This document shows positions 41,513 through 51,222 of a stretch of 64,000 nt of DNA, piece after piece. The position numbers were made by a program, and so were the translations under genes. The stretch covers positions 3,452-67,451 of the forward strand of contig NZ_JBLWTL010000016.1 of the NCBI RefSeq assembly GCF_048270095.1. Direction: 5' to 3'. Each line of letters begins with the position of its first letter. Position 1 is the stretch's first letter. The notes beneath the pieces were generated by a model that worked only from the letters and a program-made list of their open reading frames with translations, was not told where the DNA came from and did not search any database. This DNA is from Maricaulis sp048270095 (GTDB taxonomy: Bacteria; Pseudomonadota; Alphaproteobacteria; Caulobacterales; Maricaulaceae).

Positions 41513-42631
41513 TTAAATGGATGTCAGCCAGTCCGGCTTGATGTAGTGCATGCCGAGATCGCGGGCGACCGGCTCGCAACAAATCTGTCCATCGGCGACA
41601 TTGAGGCCGCGGGCCAGATGCGGGTCGGCATTGAGCGCGGCGCGCGTGCCCTTGTTGGCGATTGCCAGGGCGAAGGGCAGGGTGGCATTGTTGAGCGCGA
41701 AGGCCGAGGTGCGCGAATAGGCGCCCGGCATATTGGCGACGCAATAATGCACCACGCCGTCAATGATATAGGTCGGGTCATTGTGGGTCGTGGCCTTGGA
41801 GGTCTCGAAACAACCGCCCTGGTCGATGGCGATGTCGACGAGCACGGCGCCGTCCTTCATCTCTTTCAGCATCTCGCGCGTGACCAGCTTGGGCGCCGCG
41901 GCACCGGGGATCAGAACGGCACCGATCACGACATCGGCCTGCAATACCGCCTGGTCGAGCGCGACCTGGGTGGAATAGGCGGTCTTCACAGCGCCGGCGA
42001 ATTGCGCGTCGAGTTCGGACAGGCGTTTGGCCGAGCGGTCAAAGACGGTCACGTCGGCGCGGGCGCCGATCGCCATTTCAGCGGCATGGCTCCCGGCGAC
42101 ACCGCCGCCGATGATGACGACCTTGGCGGGCAGCACGCCCGGCACACCGCCGAGCATCAGGCCGCGTCCGCCCTGGGATTTCTGCAGGCAGTGGGCGGCG
42201 ACCGAGACCGACATCCGGCCGGCGACCTGGCTCATCGGGGTCAGCAGCGGCAGGCGGCCCTCATTGTCGGTGACGGTCTCATAGGCGATGGCGATACAGC
42301 CGGACTGGCGCAGCCCCTCGGCCTGGACCGGATCGGGAGCCAGGTGGAGATAGGTGAAGAGCGTGTGATGCGGTTTCAGCATCGCCGTTTCGGACGGCTG
42401 GGGTTCCTTCACCTTGACGATCATCTCGGCAAAATCGAACACATCCTGCGCCGTTTGCACGATGCCGGCACCGGCCGAGACGTAATCTTCATCGCTGCAG
42501 CCAATGCCTTCGCCGGCGCCGCTTTCGATGACGACTTCATGGCCGGCGAGCACGAGTTCACCGACGCTGGCCGGTGTCAGGCCGACGCGGTATTCGCGAA
42601 CTTTGATTTCTGTGGGGACCCCGATACGCAT
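41513..42631 (-). CDS. ald: Alanine dehydrogenase
   Basis: Catalyses the NAD-linked interconversion of L-alanine and pyruvate plus ammonia. The protein is 372 residues. The N-terminus MRIGVPTEIKVREYRVGLTP is diagnostic; the NAD-binding fold has VVIIGGGVAGSHAAEMAIG near residue 170, and the catalytic His region is YLHLAPDPVQAEGL. A divergent Lrp-type regulator 235 bp upstream probably responds to alanine and controls this gene. Confidence 0.96.
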   Translation of the reverse strand: MRIGVPTEIKVREYRVGLTPASVGELVLAGHEVVIESGAGEGIGCSDEDYVSAGAGIVQTAQDVFDFAEMIVKVKEPQPSETAMLKPHHTLFTYLHLAPDPVQAEGLRQSGCIAIAYETVTDNEGRLPLLTPMSQVAGRMSVSVAAHCLQKSQGGRGLMLGGVPGVLPAKVVIIGGGVAGSHAAEMAIGARADVTVFDRSAKRLSELDAQFAGAVKTAYSTQVALDQAVLQADVVIGAVLIPGAAAPKLVTREMLKEMKDGAVLVDIAIDQGGCFETSKATTHNDPTYIIDGVVHYCVANMPGAYSRTSAFALNNATLPFALAIANKGTRAALNADPHLARGLNVADGQICCEPVARDLGMHYIKPDWLTSI

Positions 42632-42705
42632 GATGTTTTCCGCTTCTGAGTGCTCGATGTGGAGAATCCGGCGTTCAGGGCGTTCCTGCGATCCAGAAAT
42701 AGAAG

Positions 42706-42718
42706 AATCTTCAAGATT
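42706..42718. promoter_or_regulatory. Candidate Lrp-type operator in ald promoter region
   Basis: A perfect 13-base palindrome, aatctt-c-aagatt, lies 75 bp upstream of the ald start in the divergent ald-lrp spacer. Lrp/AldR proteins bind AT-rich dyads like this. The assignment is by position and symmetry only. Confidence 0.4.
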
Positions 42719-42866
42719 TACGGCATTTCGCTTGAGTTATCGTGCGCGTCACACCATAAAGCGCGTCATATATCGTTTGATCGGGCGTAAATCCAGAATA
42801 TTTTGCGTCCGCCCGAATTGTAGCCGCCCAAGCTGTGGCAGGCCCTGTCTGCAAGGAGAGTGTTCC

Positions 42867-43343
42867 GTGCGCCTTGATGATGTTGATGTCGCGATCCTGA
42901 CCGAATTGCAGGAGCATGGCCGTCTGACCAATTCCGAGCTCGCCGAACGGGCCGGCTTGTCGGCCTCGGCCTGTCACCGGCGGGTCAAGACGCTGGAAAG
43001 CAGCGGTGTGATTGACCGCTATGTGGCCATCCTGTCGGAGAAGGCGTTGGGCCGCGGGATCACCGTCTATGTCCAGGTCACGCTCGACAATCAGAAACGC
43101 GAAACACTGGTCGCCTTCGAGACCGCCGTTGAAGCCGTACCCGAGGTGATGGAATGCTATCTGATGAGCGGCGATGCCGATTATCTCATCCGGGTCCTGG
43201 TGCGCGACGCCAATGATTATGAGCATGTGCATCGCGAGGTCCTGTCCGGCCTGCCGGGCGTGGCGCGGCTGGTCTCCTCTTTCACCATTCGCCGCGTGTT
43301 TTCGCGCACGACCATGCCGGTACCCGACGAATTGCGGATCTAG
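42867..43343 (+). CDS. Lrp/AsnC-family regulator (AldR-like)
   Basis: A 158-residue regulator: winged helix (LTNSELAERAGLSASACHRR) and a C-terminal ligand-binding RAM domain. The start is GTG 42867 with AAGGAGAG 8 bp upstream; the ATGs further upstream would extend it into the ald promoter. Because it diverges from ald, control of alanine catabolism in response to alanine or other amino acids is the likely job. The frame otherwise remains open upstream by chance. Confidence 0.88.
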   Translation: MRLDDVDVAILTELQEHGRLTNSELAERAGLSASACHRRVKTLESSGVIDRYVAILSEKALGRGITVYVQVTLDNQKRETLVAFETAVEAVPEVMECYLMSGDADYLIRVLVRDANDYEHVHREVLSGLPGVARLVSSFTIRRVFSRTTMPVPDELRI

Positions 43344-43412
43344 TGGATGAAAGCGGCCCCGGCAGGGCGTTTGCCGATTGCATCGCGGCCGCGCCGGGGT
43401 TAATTGCGCGGC

Positions 43413-43874
43413 ATGACCGATAACCGCTATCAAGATCTCGGCCAGCTCGGCGCTTCGACGCCGCTGCCCGATCATCCCGACACGGCTGCGCTTGAGCGCG
43501 TCGCCAATCCCTGCGATGCGCCCTATATGATCCGCTTCGCTGTGCCGGAATTCACCTCGCTATGCCCGGTGACCGGTGCGCCGGATTTCGCGCACCTGGT
43601 GATTGACTACGTGCCGCGTGACTGGATCGTCGAATCCAAATCGCTCAAGCTGTTTCTCGGTTCTTTCCGCAATCACGGCGCGTTCCACGAGGCGTGCACG
43701 ACTCAGATCGCCCAGCGTCTGGTCAGGGAGCTCGACCCGGTCTGGCTGCGCATTGGTGGCTATTGGTACCCGCGCGGCGGCATTCCGATCGATGTTTTCT
43801 TCGCAACGGGTGAGGCCCCGGCCGGGGTCTGGATCCCCGAGCAGGGCGTTGCCAGCTATCGCGGACGGGGCTGA
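43413..43874 (+). CDS. queF: NADPH-dependent preQ0 reductase QueF
   Basis: Reduces the nitrile of preQ0 to preQ1 on the way to queuosine in tRNA. The protein is 153 residues. The catalytic Cys lies in PEFTSLCPVTGAPDFAH, the Asp nearby, and ESKSLKLFLGSFRNHG is the unimodular QueF signature. The start is ATG 43413, over an upstream TTG. No other queuosine gene is in the window. Confidence 0.94.
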   Translation: MTDNRYQDLGQLGASTPLPDHPDTAALERVANPCDAPYMIRFAVPEFTSLCPVTGAPDFAHLVIDYVPRDWIVESKSLKLFLGSFRNHGAFHEACTTQIAQRLVRELDPVWLRIGGYWYPRGGIPIDVFFATGEAPAGVWIPEQGVASYRGRG

Positions 43875-43970
43875 GCCCGTTCCAGGAATACAAGCCAATG
43901 CAGGCGCAGGCACCCACACTCACGCTGCTTCGCCGCTGCCGGCGCATACCGCTCGTCGCGGAGGGCAAGC

Positions 43971-44016
43971 AAAAAAATAGGCGCTGTTCCTTGAGGGGGG
44001 AGGGAGGAACAGCGCC
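43971..44016 (-). terminator. Intrinsic terminator of the porin gene
   Basis: A 12-bp perfect stem (43980-43991 with 44005-44016, 13-base loop) followed on the minus strand by TATTTTTTT. It lies 47 bp past the porin stop codon. Best terminator in the region. Confidence 0.88.
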
Positions 44017-44063
44017 AGTGCCGGATCAGCAGGGGGGTGCTGACCGGGCGGGGTGTGGGGTCT

Positions 44064-45251
44064 CTAGAAGCCGACTTGGAGCCGCAGCTGGGCCACGTCA
44101 CTCGTCTCGGTATAAGTTGGGGCGTCGTGCTCGCCGGAGACATAGTTGAACATCACGCGGGCATAACGTTCGACATACCAGTTGATGCCCAGGGTGAGGG
44201 TCTCGATCGTGCCCAGACCGGCATCGCCCATATCGGCGTAGTCGGCCCGTGCCGCGATTTCCCAGGCGCCATGGCCGCCTGCGGACAGCGCCGAGTTCGG
44301 CGAGATGCCGCCGAACACGCCGGACGAGCCGCGATAGCCGCGCGTTTCGCCGGTCAGAATATAGCCCAGCGAGGCAAAACCGCTATCGAAGGCCGGGTCG
44401 CCAGCGGGACCGTCCAGCGTCATGCGGGCAAATTCACCATGAGCCCAGAACGGGCCGCGAATGATGGCCGCTTCAAGCGCGATCAGATCGGAGTTCTCGG
44501 CTTCGCCAAGTGGCTGGCCGGTGCGGTAATCAGCGGTGGCGAAATTATTGGCCAGGTGAGCCTGTGGCCGGTCGCGCAGACGGGCTCCGCCATCATAATC
44601 GAGGCTGCGGAATGAGGCGCCCAGATGGAGCGTGGTGCCGGCGTCCGTCTCGGTGTGCCAGGTGAGGCGGCCCGCGAAGGCGCTGGAATCATCGGCTTCG
44701 GCGAGCTGGAAATTGTCTTCCATCTTGCCGCCATAAAGGCCGGCCGAGGCCGTGAAATTATCATTGGACCAGAAATAGGCGGCACCAAGACGGCGGTCGA
44801 TCCCGAAAATATCGGTGAGCAGGCCGCGCTCCATGAAGCTCATATTGAGCGAGGAGGTCTGTTCCTCCATCGAGTTCATGGTCTTGAAATTACCGACCCG
44901 GACACTGCCCTGAGGCAGGCGGTAGGTCAGATGGACATCGGTCGGCGCTGGATCATCGGGCAGCCAGTCATATTCAGCCACAAGCTTGAGATTGCCGATC
45001 TGGCCTTCAATGCCAAACCAGAGTGTGCGCCATTCTTCATCATCGGTTGGCGCCGCGCTTAGCGGGCTCGACCAGTCGACATCGGCGATATCGAAATAGG
45101 CGCGGCCGCGAAACTTGAAGTAATCGCTCGTCGTCGGGCTGTCCCAACGCGGTCCGGGATTCATGGAGAATTCCCAGCTCTGCGACAGGGCGGCAGGTGC
45201 CGTTGTCGCGAACAGGCCCAGGATTGCAGCTGCGAATTTCAACGCTTTCAT
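44064..45251 (-). CDS. Phosphate-selective porin (OprP/OprO family)
   Basis: A 395-residue outer-membrane porin. The signal peptide covers residues 1-23 (ATTAPAALSQ), then an OprP-type region: RGRAYFDIADVDW and the GNFKTMNSMEEQTSSLNMSF stretch typical of polyphosphate/phosphate porins. It ends with a C-terminal Phe (LRLQVGF), the outer-membrane assembly signal. Start ATG 45251, terminator at 43971-44016. Phosphate or phosphate-starvation control is plausible but no pho box was identified. Confidence 0.85.
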   Translation of the reverse strand: MKALKFAAAILGLFATTAPAALSQSWEFSMNPGPRWDSPTTSDYFKFRGRAYFDIADVDWSSPLSAAPTDDEEWRTLWFGIEGQIGNLKLVAEYDWLPDDPAPTDVHLTYRLPQGSVRVGNFKTMNSMEEQTSSLNMSFMERGLLTDIFGIDRRLGAAYFWSNDNFTASAGLYGGKMEDNFQLAEADDSSAFAGRLTWHTETDAGTTLHLGASFRSLDYDGGARLRDRPQAHLANNFATADYRTGQPLGEAENSDLIALEAAIIRGPFWAHGEFARMTLDGPAGDPAFDSGFASLGYILTGETRGYRGSSGVFGGISPNSALSAGGHGAWEIAARADYADMGDAGLGTIETLTLGINWYVERYARVMFNYVSGEHDAPTYTETSDVAQLRLQVGF

Positions 45252-45448
45252 GTCACTCGTCTTCCCCGCTTCGCCCGGTCAGGCGTTGACTGGTTCGGGA
45301 AAGCAGGGCGGGACCGCCACAATTGCGGCAGGCCAGATGCCCAGGCGCATTTCCCGAGACTTCAGCACCGGTTCTGGCGGGAAGACCGGGAATTGGACAG
45401 TATTATGAAATCTGGGCGGTGTTAGGCGTCCCTTAACCTTGTTTGGCC

Positions 45449-46075
45449 TCAGGCTTTCCAGCGTCCGACATGGGCGCGCGGCCGTGGCCGCTCCATGACC
45501 TCGCTCGCGGATGAGCCAATATAGATATAGCCGGCGATACGCTCGCCCGACCGCAGACCGAGCGCGTCCTTGATGTCGCAGTCATAGGCATACCATTCGG
45601 TCAGCCATTGCGCTGCGAAGCCCATGGCCGAAGCGCCAATCAACAGGTTCTGGCAAGCGGCGCCGGCTGATAATTCCTGCTCCCAGAGCGGAATCTTGTG
45701 ATGTTCTGTCACGGTCGAGATGACCGCAATCACCAGCGGCGCGCGTTCGAAGCGTTGTTGCTCGCAACGGATCTGATCCGGGGTCGCGTCCGGGTTCTTC
45801 ACCGCCCAGACCTTGCCGAGAATCATGCCGAAACTGTTGCGGGCCTCGCCTTCGAACAAGATGAAACGCCAGGGCGCAAGCTTGCCATGATCGGGAACCC
45901 GCGAGGCGATTCCCAGCAAATGCTCGACCTGGTTCGCATCCGGTCCGGGCTCGGCCAGGCCGATGGCCGGGGTTGAGCGGCGGCGGGTCAACAGGGCCAG
46001 CGTGTCGGCGCTGGCGTGTGATGGGGCCAGCGGCTCGCCGGGCGCCGGAAAATCGTGAGAAATCTTGTTGTTCAT
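45449..46075 (-). CDS. Nitroreductase-family FMN oxidoreductase
   Basis: A 208-residue nitroreductase. SRVPDHGKLAPWRFILFEG is the family's FMN-phosphate segment; QNLLIGASAMGFAAQWLTEW is the characteristic core helix; GYIYIGSS closes the fold. It reduces nitro compounds, quinones or flavins with NAD(P)H. ATG 46075 is chosen; the open frame extends upstream over the tetR region. The divergent TetR gene 115 bp away may regulate it. Confidence 0.88.
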   Translation of the reverse strand: MNNKISHDFPAPGEPLAPSHASADTLALLTRRRSTPAIGLAEPGPDANQVEHLLGIASRVPDHGKLAPWRFILFEGEARNSFGMILGKVWAVKNPDATPDQIRCEQQRFERAPLVIAVISTVTEHHKIPLWEQELSAGAACQNLLIGASAMGFAAQWLTEWYAYDCDIKDALGLRSGERIAGYIYIGSSASEVMERPRPRAHVGRWKA

Positions 46076-46190
46076 CGGACGCCTCTTGGGGGGTGAGAGA
46101 TTGTCGCTTTGACGTTTGGGTTCGGTGATCGTTATATCTATCGGGTATACATGTAATGACACCCCGTCGCTGCGGGAGGGAAATCTACCA

Positions 46191-46832
46191 ATGACTGTGG
46201 AAATCGCTATCGATGATGACACGCCCGCTGATCGCCGACGCCGCAAGGTGCGCGATGCGATCATCGACGCCGCCGAAGTCATTTTTACCGCTGAGGGCGA
46301 AGAGGGCATTTCCATGCGCCGGCTGGCGGATTCGATCGATTACAGCCCGGCGGCGATCTACAAGTATTTCGCGTCCAAGGATGATCTGTTCGAGGCCATT
46401 CGCGACACATTCTTCGAGCGCCTGATGGAGCGGATTCGCGGTGCGCAGGAAGAGGGCGGCGAAACGCCCAGTCTGTGTGCCCGTTGTATGCGCGCCTATA
46501 TCGAAACCGGAATTGAAGAGCCCAATCATTACATGATGGCGTTTTCCTCCGGCAAGAAAATCGCGCCACACGTCCACGACGAGCAGGATGTGGCCTTCCA
46601 GGCCGAACATGCCCTGGTGGGCATGATTGAAGCCGGCATGGCGGAGGGAATATTCCGCACGGTCGATCCCAGGCTTGCGTCCAAGAGCGTCTGGGCCAGC
46701 TTGCATGGGCTGACAACGCTGATGGTCTCGATGGAAGGCTTCCCGGCCGGCATGCCCGGGTCGGAACATGTCACAGCGGATGCGGTGATCGATTTCCATA
46801 CCGACATGATGCTGCAAGGGCTTAAAGCCTGA
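46191..46832 (+). CDS. TetR-family regulator
   Basis: A 213-residue regulator, ATG 46191 after GGGAGGG. The N-terminal helix-turn-helix is IIDAAEVIFTAEGEEGISMR, then RLADSIDYSPAAIYKYFASK. The ligand domain contains TetR_C-type helices. It lies 97 bp before the RND efflux operon and opposite a nitroreductase, so it probably controls one or both. An AT-rich partial dyad near 46133-46157 could be its operator. Confidence 0.88.
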   Translation: MTVEIAIDDDTPADRRRRKVRDAIIDAAEVIFTAEGEEGISMRRLADSIDYSPAAIYKYFASKDDLFEAIRDTFFERLMERIRGAQEEGGETPSLCARCMRAYIETGIEEPNHYMMAFSSGKKIAPHVHDEQDVAFQAEHALVGMIEAGMAEGIFRTVDPRLASKSVWASLHGLTTLMVSMEGFPAGMPGSEHVTADAVIDFHTDMMLQGLKA

Positions 46833-46929
46833 CGCATAGCGGTTATGCAAAATCAGTGAACAGCGTTTACTTTTCAAACGACATTTAACACCCTATATGA
46901 AGCTGTGAGTTTGCAGCAAGGGTGGGCAC

Positions 46930-48057
46930 ATGTCCGGAAAAAGTCGGCGACTGGGTGCGAGAACGAGCGTGGCGTTGGCCGCGATCGGCGTTGCCATACT
47001 GGTATTCGGGGTCTCGGCACTGCGCGCCGAAGCGACACTGCAGATCAGTGCGCCACCACCCCTGCCGGTTGCGGTCATCGAAGCTGAATATGCTAGCGAT
47101 GCCAGTATCGAGGAATTCTTTCCCGGACTTGTCGCGGCGCGGCGCCAGAGCTCGCTCGGCTTTGAGCGCAGCGGCCGTATCGATGCGATCAGCGTCGACG
47201 TCGGTGATCAGGTCCGCGCCGGTGATGTCCTGGCCGTGCTCGATACCCGCGCTGTAACTGCCCAGATCGCGGCGGCCGATGCCCAGACCGCCGAGGCCGT
47301 AGCCCAGACCGCGCTCGCCGCCGAGACCGAGGCCCGCCAGGCGCAATTGCTCGAACGCGGCCATGTCTCGCAGCAACGCCTCGATGAGGTCCGCACGTCA
47401 ACCCGCGCGGCCCGGGCGCGTCAAAGTGCAGCCGCCGCGGCCGCCGATGCGATCCGGGTCCAGCTCGACCTGGCCCGCATGACAGCCCCTTTCGACGGGG
47501 TGGTCACCGCCCGCCTCGCCGATGAGGGGACGATTGCCGCGCCCGGCCAGCCCTTGCTCGAACTGATCGAGAGCGGTTCGCTGGAAATCCGGGTCGGTCT
47601 GCCGCCTGTGCTGGCCGCCAGCCTGGGCGCTGATCGCAATTATCGCTTCCTCGCCGATAGCGGCCCGATTAATGCCCGCTTCCGCGCCTCAACCGGCGTG
47701 GTCGACCAGCATAGTCGCACCGTCACCGTCCTGTTCGACATCGAACCGGGTGCTGTCGCGGTCGGCCAGGTTGTCCGCCTTGCCATGGCGACACCGATTG
47801 CCGCCGATGGTTTCTGGGTGCCCACATCGGCGCTCGCCGAAGGCCGGCGCGGACTGTGGACCGTGTATGTCCTCAATCCCGATGCGGGCGACTACACGCT
47901 CGAGGCACGCGTCGTCGAGACTGTGCGTATCGAGGCGGACCGTGTCTTCGTGCGCGGCGCCGTGACCGATGGCGAGCTGGTTCTGGCCTCCGGCATCCAG
48001 CGCATCACGCCCGGCCTGCGGGTGACCCCCGCCGTGCTCGAGGCCCGCGCGCAATGA
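46930..48057 (+). CDS. RND efflux periplasmic adaptor
   Basis: A 375-residue membrane-fusion protein with a signal anchor (residues 12-32), a lipoyl/hairpin region and beta-barrel. RIDAISVDVGDQVRAGDVLA is the biotinyl-lipoyl-like motif; the long alanine-rich coiled coil follows to about residue 180. MTAPFDGVVTARLADEGTIA is the second half of the lipoyl fold. It links the RND pump to an outer-membrane channel, not found here. The stop overlaps the pump start by ATGA. Confidence 0.92.
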   Translation: MSGKSRRLGARTSVALAAIGVAILVFGVSALRAEATLQISAPPPLPVAVIEAEYASDASIEEFFPGLVAARRQSSLGFERSGRIDAISVDVGDQVRAGDVLAVLDTRAVTAQIAAADAQTAEAVAQTALAAETEARQAQLLERGHVSQQRLDEVRTSTRAARARQSAAAAAADAIRVQLDLARMTAPFDGVVTARLADEGTIAAPGQPLLELIESGSLEIRVGLPPVLAASLGADRNYRFLADSGPINARFRASTGVVDQHSRTVTVLFDIEPGAVAVGQVVRLAMATPIAADGFWVPTSALAEGRRGLWTVYVLNPDAGDYTLEARVVETVRIEADRVFVRGAVTDGELVLASGIQRITPGLRVTPAVLEARAQ

Positions 48058-51000
48058 GCACGATCTTCTTTCGCTATTCCCGCCTGACGATTCTGGCCGT
48101 CATTCTGCTGGTCGCCGCCGGGATGGGGGCTTTCATGTCGCTCGGGCGCCAGGAAGACCCCTCACTCGTCGAGCGCTATGGCCTGGTGGTCACCGCCGCT
48201 CCGGGCGCTTCGGCCGAGCGCGTCGAAGCCCTGATCACCACTCCGCTCGAGGATGCGATCCACGAATTGGCGGAGGTCGAATCGACCTCCTCATCCTCGC
48301 GGTCCGGGATCTCGATCATCCATTTGCAGATCCGCGAAGACCTCACTGCGACCCAGGTCGACCAGGCCTGGACGCAGATCCGCGAACAGGTCGAGAGCGT
48401 GCGCCCGACTTTGCCGGCCGGGTCCGGAGCGCCCGATGTGCGCCGCCAGTATCTCGGCGCTGCGACCATGATTGTCGCGCTGTCCTGGGGCGAGCAGGGC
48501 GCGGAGAACCTGCCCATTCTCTCCCGCCTGGCGACGGACCTGGAAAGCCGGTTGCGCAATCTTTCAGGCACCGAAGAAACCGCGATTTTCGGTGAGGTTG
48601 AGGAAGAATTCCGCATCATCGCCGATCCCGACACCCTGGCGGCTCTCGGCCTGACAGTCGCCGATGTCGCCCGGCTGACGGCCAGTGCCGATGCGCGCGC
48701 GCCAGCCGGAGAACTGCGGTCGGGAACGGTCGACCTCAATATCGAGATTGATGGCGAATTCGACAGTATCGACCGGATCCGCGCGATTGCGCTGGGTCAG
48801 GGGCCAAATGGTGAATTCATCCGCGTTGGCGATGTCGCGGACGTGGAAAAGGGGGCTCGCACCCCGGCCTCGGCGATGGCGATGATGGATGGAAACCGCT
48901 CCGTGCTGGTCGCCGCCTACCTCCAGCCCGAATTGCGCGCCGACCTCTGGTCGCGGGACGCCGACGCGGTGGTCGCCGAATTTGCCGACTCGGTTCCGGG
49001 TGTCGCGGTCGAGACGATTTTCCGCCAGGGCGATTATGTCGAGAGCCGGCTCAATGGTCTGGCCCAGAATCTGGGCTATTCCGGCTTGATCGTGTTTGCA
49101 GTCCTGTTCGTCATGATGGGTTGGCGCTCGGCGCTGATCGTCGGCACGGCCCTGCCGCTGACCGTGCTCGCCGTGCTGCTGCTGACCCGGATTTATGACG
49201 AGCCGCTGCATCAGATGTCGGTGACCGGGCTGGTCGTGGCGCTGGGCCTGCTGATCGATAATGCGATCGTTGTGGTCGACGAATACCGCTTGTACCGGGC
49301 GCGGGGCCGATCGCCGGTCGATGCGCTTGATGCCTCGCTGAAACATCTCTTCGCGCCGCTCCTGGCTTCGACCATGACCACGGTCTTCGCCTTTGCACCC
49401 ATTGCCCTTATGCCGGGCGCTGCGGGTGAATTCATCTCGATGATCGGGATTTCGGTGATTTTCGCCGTCGTTTCCTCCTTCATCCTGGCGATGACGGTGG
49501 TTGGTGCTTTCGCGGCCTGGTTTGACGATGCCGGGGCGAGTGAAGAACCCCGGCGTTTCTGGCGCCATGGACTTGGTGCCGGGCCTTTTGCGCCGCTCTA
49601 TCGCCGCCTGCTCGACACGATCACGGCGCGGCCCTGGATCGGGATTTTCGGCAGTATCCTCCTGCCGATCGCCGGTTTCGCAGCCGCCTCGGCCCTGCCG
49701 GTGCAGTTCTTCCCGCAGACCGATCGCGACATGTTCCAGATCGAACTGGAATTGCCGTCCTCCGCCTCGATCGAGGAGACCCGGCGCCAGACCGAACGGG
49801 CGCGCGAAATCATCGAGCGCTATGACGGCGTGGAACGCGTCACCTGGGTGCTGGGGCAAAGCGCGCCGCGCACCTATTACAATGCGATCAGCAACAAGTC
49901 CGGCGTGTCCAACTATGCGTCCGGCTTTGTGCACACCCGGTCGAATGCCGTGACCCGGCGTATCCTTCCGGCGCTGCAGCTGGAAATGCTCAATGCTTTC
50001 CCGCAGGCGCGTTTTCTCAGCCTGCCGTTCGAACAGGGCCCGCCCATCCCGGCTCCGATCGAACTGGTCCTGGTCGGGCCGGAACTGACCGAGCTCAACC
50101 GGCTCGGCAATGAAATCCGCAGCGTTCTGGCCAGGACGCCGACCATTACCCACACCCTGGCCTTGCTTGAAATGGGCGAACCCGTCGCCCGCATCATGGC
50201 CGATGAAGCGTCGGCTGAACTCTCCGGCATGCGCCTTTCCGAACTCGCCGACCGCTTGCGCGGCGATCTGGATGGTGTCGTCGGCGGCAGTGTCCTGGAA
50301 GGTGTCGAGGAACTCCCCGTTCGCGTCATCACACGGGATAATCGGCGATCCAACCTCGCCTCTGTCGCCGGCGCGCCACTGCGCTCCAGCGGCGGCAATG
50401 TGTTCGCCGCGCCGCTGGCTTCGCTTGGCGACGTCACGCTGGCGCCGCAGGTGTCCATCATCCCGCATGAGGATGGCCGCCGGGTCAATTCGATCTATGG
50501 ATATCTGGAGCCCTACACCTTGCCGGCACCGGCGCTGGAGCATTTCTTCACGGCGCTGGACGCGGCCGATATCGCGCTGCCGCCGGGCTATGAATTGCAG
50601 GTCGCCGGCGAAGCCGCCGAGCGCGGCGATGCGATGGCAGGCCTGTTCTCGACCGCGATCCCGCTCTTGGTGCTGATGGTCGGCTCGGTCGTGCTGGCCT
50701 TCAACAGTTTTCGCTATGCCGGGATCATCCTGATCGTCGCCGTGCTCTCGGTCGGGCTGGCCATGTTTGGCGTCTGGCTGTTCGGGACGCCGCTGGGTTT
50801 CAACGCCATTGTTGGCTCGATGGGGCTGATGGGGTTGTCGATCAATGGTGCGATTGTTGTCCTGTCGGCGCTGCGCACCAATCCGGCCGCTGTCGCGATG
50901 CAGCCCGGCGCCGTGCAGGCGACGGTGATGGATGCGACGCGGCATATCCTGTCGACGACCCTGACGACGATTGGCGGTTTTGTGCCGCTTCTCCTGTCGG

Positions 51001-51197
51001 GCGATGCCTTCTGGCTGCCCTTCGCCGCGGCGATGGTCGGCGGGGTGGCCGGCTCGGCTATCCTGGCGCTGGTCTTCGCGCCGTCCGCTTTCGCGCTCCT
51101 GGCGCGGCTCGAGGATCGCAAGCGGCGCATTGCCGAGAAGGTTCGGAATTACAAACAGCGGCGCGGTGACTTGATGGCGCGGGCGAAACAGGCTTAG
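48054..51197 (+). CDS. RND efflux transporter permease
   Basis: A 1047-residue pump of the AcrB/MMPL superfamily, HAE1-like. Twelve transmembrane helices flank two large periplasmic loops. The helix-4 pair of acids (GLLIDNAIVVVDEYRLY) is the proton-relay motif, and the second half ends IVGSMGLMGLSINGAIVVL. Early text (GRQEDPSLVERYGLVVTAAPG, then AERVEALITTPLEDAI) is typical of the lineage with multidrug or metal roles. Coupled to the adaptor gene by an ATGA overlap. TetR regulation is likely. Confidence 0.94.
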   Translation: MSTIFFRYSRLTILAVILLVAAGMGAFMSLGRQEDPSLVERYGLVVTAAPGASAERVEALITTPLEDAIHELAEVESTSSSSRSGISIIHLQIREDLTATQVDQAWTQIREQVESVRPTLPAGSGAPDVRRQYLGAATMIVALSWGEQGAENLPILSRLATDLESRLRNLSGTEETAIFGEVEEEFRIIADPDTLAALGLTVADVARLTASADARAPAGELRSGTVDLNIEIDGEFDSIDRIRAIALGQGPNGEFIRVGDVADVEKGARTPASAMAMMDGNRSVLVAAYLQPELRADLWSRDADAVVAEFADSVPGVAVETIFRQGDYVESRLNGLAQNLGYSGLIVFAVLFVMMGWRSALIVGTALPLTVLAVLLLTRIYDEPLHQMSVTGLVVALGLLIDNAIVVVDEYRLYRARGRSPVDALDASLKHLFAPLLASTMTTVFAFAPIALMPGAAGEFISMIGISVIFAVVSSFILAMTVVGAFAAWFDDAGASEEPRRFWRHGLGAGPFAPLYRRLLDTITARPWIGIFGSILLPIAGFAAASALPVQFFPQTDRDMFQIELELPSSASIEETRRQTERAREIIERYDGVERVTWVLGQSAPRTYYNAISNKSGVSNYASGFVHTRSNAVTRRILPALQLEMLNAFPQARFLSLPFEQGPPIPAPIELVLVGPELTELNRLGNEIRSVLARTPTITHTLALLEMGEPVARIMADEASAELSGMRLSELADRLRGDLDGVVGGSVLEGVEELPVRVITRDNRRSNLASVAGAPLRSSGGNVFAAPLASLGDVTLAPQVSIIPHEDGRRVNSIYGYLEPYTLPAPALEHFFTALDAADIALPPGYELQVAGEAAERGDAMAGLFSTAIPLLVLMVGSVVLAFNSFRYAGIILIVAVLSVGLAMFGVWLFGTPLGFNAIVGSMGLMGLSINGAIVVLSALRTNPAAVAMQPGAVQATVMDATRHILSTTLTTIGGFVPLLLSGDAFWLPFAAAMVGGVAGSAILALVFAPSAFALLARLEDRKRRIAEKVRNYKQRRGDLMARAKQA

Positions 51198-51222
51198 AGC
51201 GCTCCAGAAACGGGAGCAGGAC